11,945 nt of DNA, taken from positions 1 through 11,945 of the forward strand of contig JALSHM010000381.1 of assembly GCA_026982235.1 (NCBI GenBank). Direction: 5' to 3'. The notes under the pieces were generated by a model. The model had not been told where the DNA came from. It made no database searches and saw nothing but the letters and a program-made list of their open reading frames with translations. The first letter of the stretch is position 1. Every line of letters starts with the position of its first letter. The DNA is from Robiginitomaculum sp. GTDB lineage: Bacteria > Pseudomonadota > Alphaproteobacteria > Caulobacterales > Maricaulaceae. Positions 1 through 6,556 of this stretch are shown here, piece by piece. Both the position numbers and the translations under genes were made by a program.

Positions 1-1267
1 CCGTAAGCAAGTGATGGCACCCGCCATTAAACTGGCCGAACGCGGCATACCTGTCACTTACGGCATGGCATCAGGGTTGGCATCCAGTAAACAATATCTA
101 TCCAAAGACCCATCGACCCTAGAGTATTTCTACAAACCGGGCGGTGCGCTTTATAAACAAGGTGATACGCTCAAACAAAAAGATTTAGCCAAAACCTTAA
201 AACGTATATCCCGCAAAGGCCGCGCCGGGTTTTACGAAGGCAAAACTGCCGAACTTATGGTCGATGAAATGCGTCGCGGCGGCGGGTTGATTACACTCAA
301 AGACATGAAGAATTACCACACAGTAAGTCGCACAGCCGTCAAAGGTACATATAGAGGTTATGAGATTTTCTCTATGCCGCCGCCCTCATCCGGTGGGGTG
401 CATGTGGTGCAAATGCTCAATATATTAGAGGGCTATGACTTACGCGCACTCGAACACAATAGCGCAGATTACCTGCACTTGCTAATCGAAAGCATGCGCC
501 GTGCCTATGCGGATCGTTCCAAATATCTCGGTGATCCGGATTTCTTTGATGTGCCTGTAGCAAAGCTGATCGATAAATCTTACGCCGAGCGCCTGCGCGG
601 CACCATAGACAAGACCAAGGCTAGCCTTAGCGCAGACATATTGCCCGGTCGTCACCTTTCCAAAGAAAGCCAGCAAACCACCCATTATTCGGTCATGGAT
701 AAATGGGGCAATGCGGTGGCCGTCACCACCACGCTCAACTTTGGTTTTGGCAGCGGCTATTCAGTCGACGGGGCGGGCTTCTTGCTCAATAACGAAATGG
801 ACGACTTCTCCTCCAAGCCCGGCAGCCCCAATGGCTACGGCCTTATTGGCGGCGAGGCCAACAAAATAGAGCCGCACAAACGCCCCCTCTCCTCCATGAC
901 CCCGGCCATTGTCAAGAAAGACGGCGAACCGTATTTTGTCACTGGCTCGCCCGGCGGCTCCACCATTATCACTGTGGTTTTGCAAAACATCCTCAATGTC
1001 ATCGATTTTGATATGAACGCCATGGAAGCCGTCACCGCCCCGCGTATCCACCACCAATGGCTCCCGGATGTCATCATCACGGAGCCAGGTATTTCAGGCG
1101 ATACGTTAGACATATTAGAGGGACGCGGGTTTATTTTTAGCAACGATAAAACAAGCAAATATGCCCGTACCACATTAGGCCGTGCCTATGCTGTCATGTT
1201 AAGGGATGGCTTCTATTACGGCGCAGCCGACCCCCGCTCCCCAACTTCTGGCGCGAGCGGATATTAG
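1..1267 (+). CDS. ggt: Gamma-glutamyltransferase (glutathione hydrolase), 3' part
   Basis: Periplasmic N-terminal nucleophile hydrolase that cleaves or transfers the gamma-glutamyl group of glutathione. The reading frame is open from base 2, so the signal peptide and the start of the large subunit lie outside the window; about 421 residues of a usual ~580 are visible. Family motifs appear in order: MPPPSSGG near the end of the large subunit, then the autoprocessing site QQ|TTHYSV, where the first Thr (codon 677-679) becomes the small-subunit N terminus and nucleophile. After it come NNEMDDFS, RPLSSM and the oxyanion-hole GSPGGS. A lid-loop segment lies between NNEMDDFS and RPLSSM, as in the E. 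coli-type enzyme. The C terminus (YGAADPRS...GY) is full length and ends at TAG. The gene converges on gshA. The close match to E. coli Ggt is from memory of that protein, not an alignment. Confidence 0.96.
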   Translation, partial: RKQVMAPAIKLAERGIPVTYGMASGLASSKQYLSKDPSTLEYFYKPGGALYKQGDTLKQKDLAKTLKRISRKGRAGFYEGKTAELMVDEMRRGGGLITLKDMKNYHTVSRTAVKGTYRGYEIFSMPPPSSGGVHVVQMLNILEGYDLRALEHNSADYLHLLIESMRRAYADRSKYLGDPDFFDVPVAKLIDKSYAERLRGTIDKTKASLSADILPGRHLSKESQQTTHYSVMDKWGNAVAVTTTLNFGFGSGYSVDGAGFLLNNEMDDFSSKPGSPNGYGLIGGEANKIEPHKRPLSSMTPAIVKKDGEPYFVTGSPGGSTIITVVLQNILNVIDFDMNAMEAVTAPRIHHQWLPDVIITEPGISGDTLDILEGRGFIFSNDKTSKYARTTLGRAYAVMLRDGFYYGAADPRSPTSGASGY

Positions 1268-1277
1268 ACACCTAATA
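1262..1277. repeat. Inverted repeat spanning both converging stop codons
   Basis: TATTAG, four bases, CTAATA: a perfect 6-bp inverted repeat with a 4-nt loop. Each arm is the final Tyr codon plus TAG stop of ggt (plus strand) or gshA (minus strand). The stem is AT-rich with no U-tract, so it is not a convincing terminator. No other terminator fits in the 4-bp gap, so each transcript probably ends inside the opposite gene. Confidence 0.5.
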
Positions 1278-2627
1278 AACACAATCCTGGTATACCCTCT
1301 TGATGTCGCCTTCCCAGACGCCGTGGTAGAGTTCGAGTAATTTGTCGGCATTGCTTTTTCCGGTTTTTGCCATATCGTCCAAATCAGCCAAGAAAATGGT
1401 TTCGCTTTCACCGTAGGCATTTATTTTCGCCCGGTTTTTTAGGCCTTCGCGGGACAGGGCCAATGCGCGCTTGGCCAAGTCTTGTATGGTGCCGTTTCTG
1501 AATTTCGTTTGCAGTCCGTATTTTGGCACGTCCCGGCGCAGCTGGTCGCGTTCTTCTTCGCTCCAATCTTTCACCCAGTCCCACGTCGCGTCCAGAGCGG
1601 CTTGGTCGTATAATATACCAACCCAAAACGCGGGCATAGCGCAGAGCTGGTTCCACGGCCCGGTGTCCGATCCGCGCATTTCAAGGAATTGCTTGAGGCG
1701 AACTTCGGGGAATATTGTCGAAAGATGGTCTTCAAAATCGTCAATGGTTGGTTTCTCGCCCGGTAATATATCCAGCTTGCCATCTAGAAAATCCCGGAAA
1801 CTTTTACCTGACGCATCCAGATAATCCTCTCCTCTATGCACGAAATACATAGGCACATCCAAGGCATAGTCCACATATTGTTCAAATCCGAAACCCTCAT
1901 CAAATGCGAAGGGCAACATGCCTGTTCTATCTGGATCCGTGTCGAGCCAAATGCGCGAACGGTAGGATTTATAGCCATTGGGGACGCCGTCCTTGAACGG
2001 TGAATTGGCAAATAGTGCCGTAGTGATGGGTTGCAAAGCAAGACTGACCCGCATTTTCTTGACCATGTCGGCCTCGGATGCGAAATCCAGATTAACCTGC
2101 ACCGTACAGGTTCGGAACATCATCTCTAGTCCGTGCGTGCCGACTTTGGGCATATAGGCACGCATGATTTTATAGCGCCCCTTGGGCATAATGGGCACAT
2201 CTTCCAACTTGGTATCTGGCCTAAAACCGAGGGACAGAAAACCTGCGCCAATGCCGTCTGCGATTTCTTTGACTTCGCGCAAATGTCGGTTCACTTCCCC
2301 ACATGTTTGGTGGATGCTTTGCAAAGGTGCGCCGGAAAGCTCAAACTGGCCGCCCGGCTCTAGGGATACGGATGCGCCATCTCGCTTAAGGGCGATGAGA
2401 TACCCATTTTCAATCACTTCATTCCAGCCAAATTTTTTCAGACCAGAAAGCATAGCGTGAATGCCTGAATCTCCATCATATGGTAGGGGCTTTAAGGTTT
2501 TCAGGTTAAAGCCAATTTTCTCATGTTCTGTGCCAATCAACCACTCGGATTTGGGCTTGCAGCCTGCGGCGAGCCAATTGATCATTTCAGTTTTGTTTTC
2601 TATGGGTGGGCGAATTTTATCGGACAT
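1272..2627 (-). CDS. gshA: Glutamate-cysteine ligase, plant/alphaproteobacterial type
   Basis: Cytosolic enzyme catalysing ATP-dependent joining of L-glutamate and L-cysteine to gamma-glutamylcysteine, the first step of glutathione synthesis. The 451 residues suit the GCS2-like class found in plants and alphaproteobacteria, not the longer E. coli GshA. Visible signatures are IGTEHEK (31-37), SLEPGGQFELSG (88-99), the MMFRTCTVQVNLDF block (169-182), FANSPF (206-211) and LEMRGSD (315-321), all in the glutamate/ATP-binding core. The ATG at 2625-2627 is preceded by AGGAAA about six bases upstream, which supports this start. It is transcribed separately from the TonB operon, which terminates upstream of it, and it converges on ggt. 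A glutathione synthetase gene (gshB) is not in the window. The family call is firm; subfamily placement is by recognised motifs. Confidence 0.95.
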   Translation of the reverse strand: MSDKIRPPIENKTEMINWLAAGCKPKSEWLIGTEHEKIGFNLKTLKPLPYDGDSGIHAMLSGLKKFGWNEVIENGYLIALKRDGASVSLEPGGQFELSGAPLQSIHQTCGEVNRHLREVKEIADGIGAGFLSLGFRPDTKLEDVPIMPKGRYKIMRAYMPKVGTHGLEMMFRTCTVQVNLDFASEADMVKKMRVSLALQPITTALFANSPFKDGVPNGYKSYRSRIWLDTDPDRTGMLPFAFDEGFGFEQYVDYALDVPMYFVHRGEDYLDASGKSFRDFLDGKLDILPGEKPTIDDFEDHLSTIFPEVRLKQFLEMRGSDTGPWNQLCAMPAFWVGILYDQAALDATWDWVKDWSEEERDQLRRDVPKYGLQTKFRNGTIQDLAKRALALSREGLKNRAKINAYGESETIFLADLDDMAKTGKSNADKLLELYHGVWEGDIKRVYQDCVY

Positions 2628-2661
2628 ATTGGCTTTCCTAGTGACTTATATGAAAGTCTAT

Positions 2662-2690
2662 CATGTATAAGTTTGAACACCTACTTTCAA
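2662..2690 (-). promoter_or_regulatory. Possible gshA promoter
   Basis: On the minus strand, TTGAAA (2685-2690) lies 17 bp from TACATG (2662-2667), a fair -35 and a weak -10. A start near 2655 would give a leader of about 28 bases before the ATG. The position just after the operon terminator fits an independent promoter, but the -10 match is poor and TATACA one step upstream is an alternative. Confidence 0.3.
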
Positions 2691-2720
2691 GTGTCTCGCA
2701 ACATTGTGATATAAGCATAG

Positions 2721-2749
2721 AAAAACACCGAGCGTATCCGCCCGGTGTT
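2721..2749 (-). terminator. Intrinsic terminator of the TonB2 operon
   Basis: Minus-strand RNA folds AACACCGGGCG, loop GATA, CGCTCGGTGTT: an 11-bp stem with one G-U pair and a tetraloop. It runs directly into a five-U tract formed by 2721-2725. It begins 37 bases after the stop codon of the TPR gene, where an operon terminator is expected, and separates the operon from gshA. Confidence 0.9.
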
Positions 2750-2786
2750 ATAATGCAACGCCTATTAAGGCAAAAGACCTAGTCAA

Positions 2787-4358
2787 CTATTCTTTTGTAT
2801 CGGTCTTTTCTTTCGGTTTACGGAACTCTTTATCAAAGCGTTCGATGTATTTAGTGCATTTTTCATCGTTGAGCGTAAATTTCCCGTCTAAGAATTCACT
2901 TTTATAAGCACGGCGAATATCATCGCGACAGTTCTGCCAGACAATGTCAGCTTCAAATTCACAGCGTTTTCTCAAACTGTCTTTTTCGCCAGCAATAAAG
3001 CCTTTCCATTTTCTCGCATTGGCTGCTTCTCTTGAAGACGATGGCACACTGTCAAATGCGGCAGCGGCAGCCTTGCGTTTCGTCGACCAAGGCAATGTGG
3101 CTTCATCTTTTTCCGTATAAGGACAATCCGGGCGTTTTTCCAGAGCCGCATCATCATACCGACAAGACGCAATCAGCATCCAAGACTTACCCTGATCGTA
3201 ACCTAGTTGCATGGCTTTTTTGAAGGCTTCTTCGGCTTTATCACACTGGTTCTCTTTATAAAGAGCCTCACCTAAATCAGCATATAATTTCGCTTTGCCA
3301 GATGATCGCGCCGCTTTTTCCAAGGCAGGAATGGCTAATTTATATTCCCGGGCTTGGCGGTACAAATCAGATAATTGCACGAGCTTATCAGGTGTTTCCT
3401 TAATATTACCGGCATTCATCTCTCGTTCCAAGATTTTTGCAGCCTGATACGGCATGTCGTAATAGCCATAATACTGAACAACTGTTTCAAGCTCTCTTTG
3501 CTGATCCAACGCACCGCCGAGATACAGCATTTTTGTGACTTCAAAGGATTCTTTCTCACGTCCACCATTAGCCAAAAGAGATTTCCAAACCTGCCATAAT
3601 TGCTTGTCTTGCGGCCAGCGGTTAATCATTTGCTTGGCAATATCGGCCTGTTTTGCAGGCATGTTGAGATTGTTGTACATGAAGTTCAGCAAATCGTAGT
3701 GTTTGCGTTCTTTCGGGTTTGCAGCATTAAACCATTTCTCAGCCCACGGCAGGGCTCGGCGATAGTTTTCAGCCTGTGACCAAGCTTGCCATAAATACTC
3801 AATATGCTTTGGCTTAAGCTGGCCACCAGCACGGTTCCAATCCTCAAGCATTTGCGCACCGCGCGCCGGTTGACCATTAGCAATCAATAATTGCGCAATA
3901 TTAACCCTAAGGTTAGAGCTTTCATTTGGTAGTAAACCACCGGACGAAATAGCATTTTCAAAGGCCTGAATTGCTTGGCCATATTGATTAAGTTCGTAAA
4001 AATAACTACCTTGCATTTGGTACATTGTAGCTTTTTCATATGCATTCAAGTCCGGAAGCGCCAAAGCTTGCGTAAGCTTCCCAAGGGCGGCACTATATTG
4101 CCCATCATTAGCCAGTGTCAAAGCCTCATTGACCATTCCGCCAGCCTTGGCACCAAATTGGCGACCTTCTACGGGTTGCTCTGCCTGATCTTGATTGCGA
4201 TTAGCGCGCTGTGCATAGGCCTCATCAACACTCAGGGCATACCCCCCACCAACTAATGCGAGAGGTAGAATAAATGTCCGCAGTCCACTTCCGAGGGAAT
4301 TGAGTAGTTTAGCCTTAGTGTTTGTCTGGGATAGTGAAGCAATCACATCAGTCTCCAT
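2787..4358 (-). CDS. Secreted TPR-repeat protein of the TonB2 locus
   Basis: A 523-residue protein, last gene of the operon. The N terminus carries a signal peptide: a long n-region with Lys15, Lys17 and Arg27, a hydrophobic stretch about 28-44 and a likely cut at AYA|Q (49/50). The mature protein should be periplasmic. From about residue 75 to 390 it is built of tetratricopeptide-like helical pairs, for example around 77-100, 108-139 and 355-385 with the G-Y-A-F spacing pattern. Six cysteines (372, 399, 412, 466, 477, 501) fall in the C-terminal part, enough for three disulfides. TPR proteins commonly close TonB2/TtpC clusters, and a scaffold role in the periplasm is inferred. The ATG at 4356-4358 has only a weak A-rich Shine-Dalgarno (AAAAAAAG), unlike its neighbours, which suggests lower or coupled translation. 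The exact substrate or partner cannot be read from the sequence. Confidence 0.9.
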   Translation of the reverse strand: METDVIASLSQTNTKAKLLNSLGSGLRTFILPLALVGGGYALSVDEAYAQRANRNQDQAEQPVEGRQFGAKAGGMVNEALTLANDGQYSAALGKLTQALALPDLNAYEKATMYQMQGSYFYELNQYGQAIQAFENAISSGGLLPNESSNLRVNIAQLLIANGQPARGAQMLEDWNRAGGQLKPKHIEYLWQAWSQAENYRRALPWAEKWFNAANPKERKHYDLLNFMYNNLNMPAKQADIAKQMINRWPQDKQLWQVWKSLLANGGREKESFEVTKMLYLGGALDQQRELETVVQYYGYYDMPYQAAKILEREMNAGNIKETPDKLVQLSDLYRQAREYKLAIPALEKAARSSGKAKLYADLGEALYKENQCDKAEEAFKKAMQLGYDQGKSWMLIASCRYDDAALEKRPDCPYTEKDEATLPWSTKRKAAAAAFDSVPSSSREAANARKWKGFIAGEKDSLRKRCEFEADIVWQNCRDDIRRAYKSEFLDGKFTLNDEKCTKYIERFDKEFRKPKEKTDTKE

Positions 4359-4371
4359 TTACTTTTTTTAA

Positions 4372-4388
4372 AGCGCTTCATTAGCGCT
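4372..4388. repeat. Inverted repeat between tonB and the TPR gene
   Basis: AGCGCT, five bases, AGCGCT: a perfect 6-bp stem filling the 40-bp gap between the tonB stop and the TPR start. In minus-strand RNA it is followed by UUUAAAAAAAG rather than a U-tract, so it is not a standard terminator. It could slow ribosomes or nucleases and alter TPR expression relative to tonB, but a 6-bp repeat can arise by chance. Confidence 0.45.
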
Positions 4389-4398
4389 GTATTGTTTT

Positions 4399-5028
4399 CT
4401 ACTCAGGAAGAATATTCCCGCGCTCATCCGTTAGCCTAAAGGTGATTTGCGATTCCACACCTTTACGGGCAACGGCACGGCCATCCACGATTTTCGGGTT
4501 ATATTTCCATTTTAGAACGGATTTAATCGAAGGGCGCTTGAACACACTCCCTGTGCAATATGTGGCAACAACATTAAATGGCGCACCTTGAGGGTTAACA
4601 TCAAAGCGGACTTTGCAGTGCCCTGATTTCTCTGCGCGCGGCGGCATAATTGGCGGGATACGCACCAATGGTTGAGCATCGCGGTCAGATACAGCAATTT
4701 TGAAGCTCTGACGGTCAAGCTTCGGAGTTTCAAAATCAGGAATAGCACCTTCTAGGGAAGCAATTGCAACGGTAGGCTGACTCGCCTGCTGACGCTCAAT
4801 CATCGGCGGCGGTGGTGGCGTGGTTACACGGCGCACTTTGGCTACCTTCACATCCTTGCGAGTAATTTTCACCTCTTCGGTTTTTGTATTAACCTCAAAG
4901 CTTAGCTTTTCGGCTTTATCTTGCAGGACAAATTCACCTTTAATCAACACACGCATTAGTGTGAATAAAGCAAATGTAATGAAGGCCGCTACGGCTATAC
5001 CACCTATCCAACGTATAATTCCACTCAT
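4399..5028 (-). CDS. tonB: Energy transducer TonB (TonB2 type)
   Basis: Inner-membrane anchored protein that passes energy from the ExbB/ExbD proton channel to TonB-dependent outer-membrane receptors. It has 209 residues, about the size of TonB2-type proteins. One membrane helix lies at about 7-28 (IGGIAVAAFITFALFTLMRV). The spacer is short and has only a small proline run, PPPPP (71-75). A TonB C-terminal domain spans about 120-205, with RIPPIMPPRA, GHCKVRFDV, the KWKYNP core and a final ITFRL strand. The Ser/His residues typical of the E. coli TonB helix are absent. Cys138 and Cys158 in the C-terminal domain may form a disulfide. The start ATG is preceded by GGAG, which overlaps the stop codon of exbD2, so the two genes are probably translationally coupled. 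Substrates of the system cannot be told because no receptor gene is in the window. Confidence 0.95.
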   Translation of the reverse strand: MSGIIRWIGGIAVAAFITFALFTLMRVLIKGEFVLQDKAEKLSFEVNTKTEEVKITRKDVKVAKVRRVTTPPPPPMIERQQASQPTVAIASLEGAIPDFETPKLDRQSFKIAVSDRDAQPLVRIPPIMPPRAEKSGHCKVRFDVNPQGAPFNVVATYCTGSVFKRPSIKSVLKWKYNPKIVDGRAVARKGVESQITFRLTDERGNILPE

Positions 5029-5038
5029 TCTTTATCTC

Positions 5039-5434
5039 CTACTCGGTTGCGACACGCGTATCAATGCCAAGGTCTGACATCAATTCTTGCACCTGCATAA
5101 CAATGCCGGCTTGCGCCTCAGCATCTCCCTGTATCATACCGCCAGCCTTTGGGTTTTCATCGCGAAGCGCCATAATAACTGAACGCACTTCATTTATGTC
5201 ATAAGGCATTTTATCTATCCAAATTTCATTATCCCGGCTTATCGCCACAATAATTCCCGGCGGCAAATCCACATCTGTAACAGCTTCTGGCTTGTTAGGC
5301 TCAATCCCCGGCGCCTTTACAAACACCGAAGTCACTATGAAGAAAATCAAGAGAATAAACACAACATCCAACATAGGTGTCATATTCAACTCTGTATCTT
5401 CCGCCTCAACTGCTACACGACTACGTCTTGCCAT
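5039..5434 (-). CDS. exbD: Biopolymer transporter ExbD, second copy
   Basis: Inner-membrane protein of the TonB-associated proton channel, 131 residues. A short cytoplasmic N terminus leads into MTPMLDVVFILLIFFIVT (18-35), the single membrane helix. Asp23 is at the position of the proton-binding Asp in ExbD/TolR. A periplasmic domain follows, about 40-131. AGGA lies seven bases before the ATG. The product resembles ExbD1 around the membrane segment but diverges in the periplasmic part, lacking its cysteines and proline run, so the pair is not a recent duplication. It sits 59 bp after exbD1 and directly before tonB. It may form a heteromer with ExbD1 or serve a different ExbB; which of these is true cannot be seen. 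Confidence 0.94.
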   Translation of the reverse strand: MARRSRVAVEAEDTELNMTPMLDVVFILLIFFIVTSVFVKAPGIEPNKPEAVTDVDLPPGIIVAISRDNEIWIDKMPYDINEVRSVIMALRDENPKAGGMIQGDAEAQAGIVMQVQELMSDLGIDTRVATE

Positions 5435-5463
5435 TTTGTTATCCTATCACATTAAATATTAAA

Positions 5464-5481
5464 TTACAAGCCTTATTGTAA
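5464..5481. repeat. Inverted repeat between the two exbD genes
   Basis: TTACAA, six bases, TTGTAA: a perfect 6-bp inverted repeat in the AT-rich 59-bp gap between exbD1 and exbD2. It has no U-tract. It could be an mRNA stem or a small operator, but AT-rich repeats of this size are common by chance. Confidence 0.35.
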
Positions 5482-5493
5482 CCTTATTACACA

Positions 5494-5901
5494 TCAACCT
5501 TTGATAATCTCGATTTTGGACGTCCACTCTCTATCATCAAATTTATCTTTCAATCCTACAAGATGAAGATTGTCAGCTTCCTCGTGAATTCTCAGAATAA
5601 TATTTGCACCTGGCTTATCGGCCATAATCCCTTCAACCGCGAGCGCTACCCGATCACACTCAGCCCCGCGCCCATCTACAGAGCATCTATTTTTACCGTC
5701 AACATAAACGGTAATTGCAGATTTGGTAGGCGGGTTAAGATCCGAGTCTGGCGGTGGTGGCGGCTGAGTTAAATCAATACCAGTTTCATCCAAAAAAGTG
5801 GCGGTTACGATAAAAAAGATCAACATGATAAACACGATGTCGAGCATCGGTGTCATATCTACATCGGCATCATCTCCGCCGTGGCGTACACGTCTTTTCA
5901 T
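5494..5901 (-). CDS. exbD: Biopolymer transporter ExbD, first copy
   Basis: A 135-residue ExbD/TolR-family protein of the TonB-linked proton channel in the inner membrane. The motif DMTPMLDIVFIMLIFFIVT (15-33) is the single membrane helix, with Asp21 as the expected proton-binding residue. The periplasmic part starts with a proline run (PPPPP, 47-51) and contains Cys73 and Cys82, placed to form a small disulfide loop. The ATG (5899-5901) lies one base after the TAA stop of exbB, and its Shine-Dalgarno GGAGAG is inside the end of exbB. Tight coupling of ExbB and ExbD synthesis is therefore likely. Confidence 0.95.
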   Translation of the reverse strand: MKRRVRHGGDDADVDMTPMLDIVFIMLIFFIVTATFLDETGIDLTQPPPPPDSDLNPPTKSAITVYVDGKNRCSVDGRGAECDRVALAVEGIMADKPGANIILRIHEEADNLHLVGLKDKFDDREWTSKIEIIKG

Positions 5902-5902
5902 G

Positions 5903-6442
5903 TTACTCTCCGATTTCTAATGTGTCGGCAAATTTTGCCGTCTCTCGAATACTCAGCTTGGGCAACCAATTGGCAAAATACATGCCGGACAAAGCCACCA
6001 CCATACCAGCCATGGTCGGAATCGTCGCCTTAAACACACCGCCCGCCATCAATCTGGCACTAGAGGAACCGGATAGAGCCATAATATCGAACACTTCAAT
6101 CATGCCCGTCACCGTACCCAATAGACCAAGCAGAGGCGCGACAGCGACAAGTGCCTGCACGATACCGACAAATCTATCCGTGTTTAATTTGACCTGGGAA
6201 ACCAAGTCATCACGTATAGCCCGAGAACGCCAAGATCGCTTATCCTCTCTCGCATTCCACTCCGCCCGCAAACGCGTTTTAAGGGCGCCGTGAGCAAATA
6301 AATAATAAGAGAGACGCTCCATAATGAAAGCCCACAACATAAAGGCGACTATCATAATCGGCACCAATACGGTCGTCCCGCCTTGGGCAAAAAAGTCCAT
6401 CAATCCTTCATAGGCTAGTTTCGGATTTAACCATTCTGGCAT
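5903..6442 (-). CDS. exbB: ExbB/TolQ-family proton channel protein (short form)
   Basis: A 179-residue MotA/TolQ/ExbB-family inner-membrane protein that should build the proton channel with ExbD and energise TonB. Three membrane segments are visible at about 22-44, 95-117 and 134-158. The second carries the family signature APLLGLLGTVTGMIEVF (102-118), and the third contains MAGGVFKATIPTMAGM. The cytoplasmic loop (about 45-90) is charged, as expected. The ATG at 6440-6442 has AAAAGG upstream. A 114-bp gap with a strong inverted repeat separates it from ttpC, while it almost touches exbD1 downstream. Together with exbD and tonB it forms the canonical core of the locus. Confidence 0.96.
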   Translation of the reverse strand: MPEWLNPKLAYEGLMDFFAQGGTTVLVPIMIVAFMLWAFIMERLSYYLFAHGALKTRLRAEWNAREDKRSWRSRAIRDDLVSQVKLNTDRFVGIVQALVAVAPLLGLLGTVTGMIEVFDIMALSGSSSARLMAGGVFKATIPTMAGMVVALSGMYFANWLPKLSIRETAKFADTLEIGE

Positions 6443-6517
6443 ATCAATACCTTTTCCTATTCTCTGATTTCACACCCATATCAACCCGATAAAACGGCAA
6501 ATTTGACGGGCAATTGA

Positions 6518-6539
6518 GGATCCAGCCTAGACTGGATCC
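6518..6539. repeat. Perfect inverted repeat between ttpC and exbB
   Basis: GGATCCAG, six bases, CTGGATCC: an 8-bp perfect stem with a 6-nt loop in the 114-bp gap between ttpC and exbB. A second palindrome, GCTAGCTAGC (6544-6553), lies between it and the ttpC stop. No U-tract follows on the minus strand, so termination is unlikely. Possible roles are an mRNA stabilising or processing stem that sets the ttpC to exbB ratio, or a copy of a dispersed palindromic repeat. Confidence 0.6.
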
Positions 6540-6556
6540 ATTTGCTAGCTAGCGAA

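Noticed and set aside
5926..5940. Palindrome CGGCAAATTTTGCCG
   Set aside because: It lies inside the exbB coding sequence near the C terminus (KFADT region); no regulatory context, so taken as chance.
5850..6293. 147-codon open frame on the plus strand
   Set aside because: Antisense shadow of exbB and exbD1, with no domain signature.
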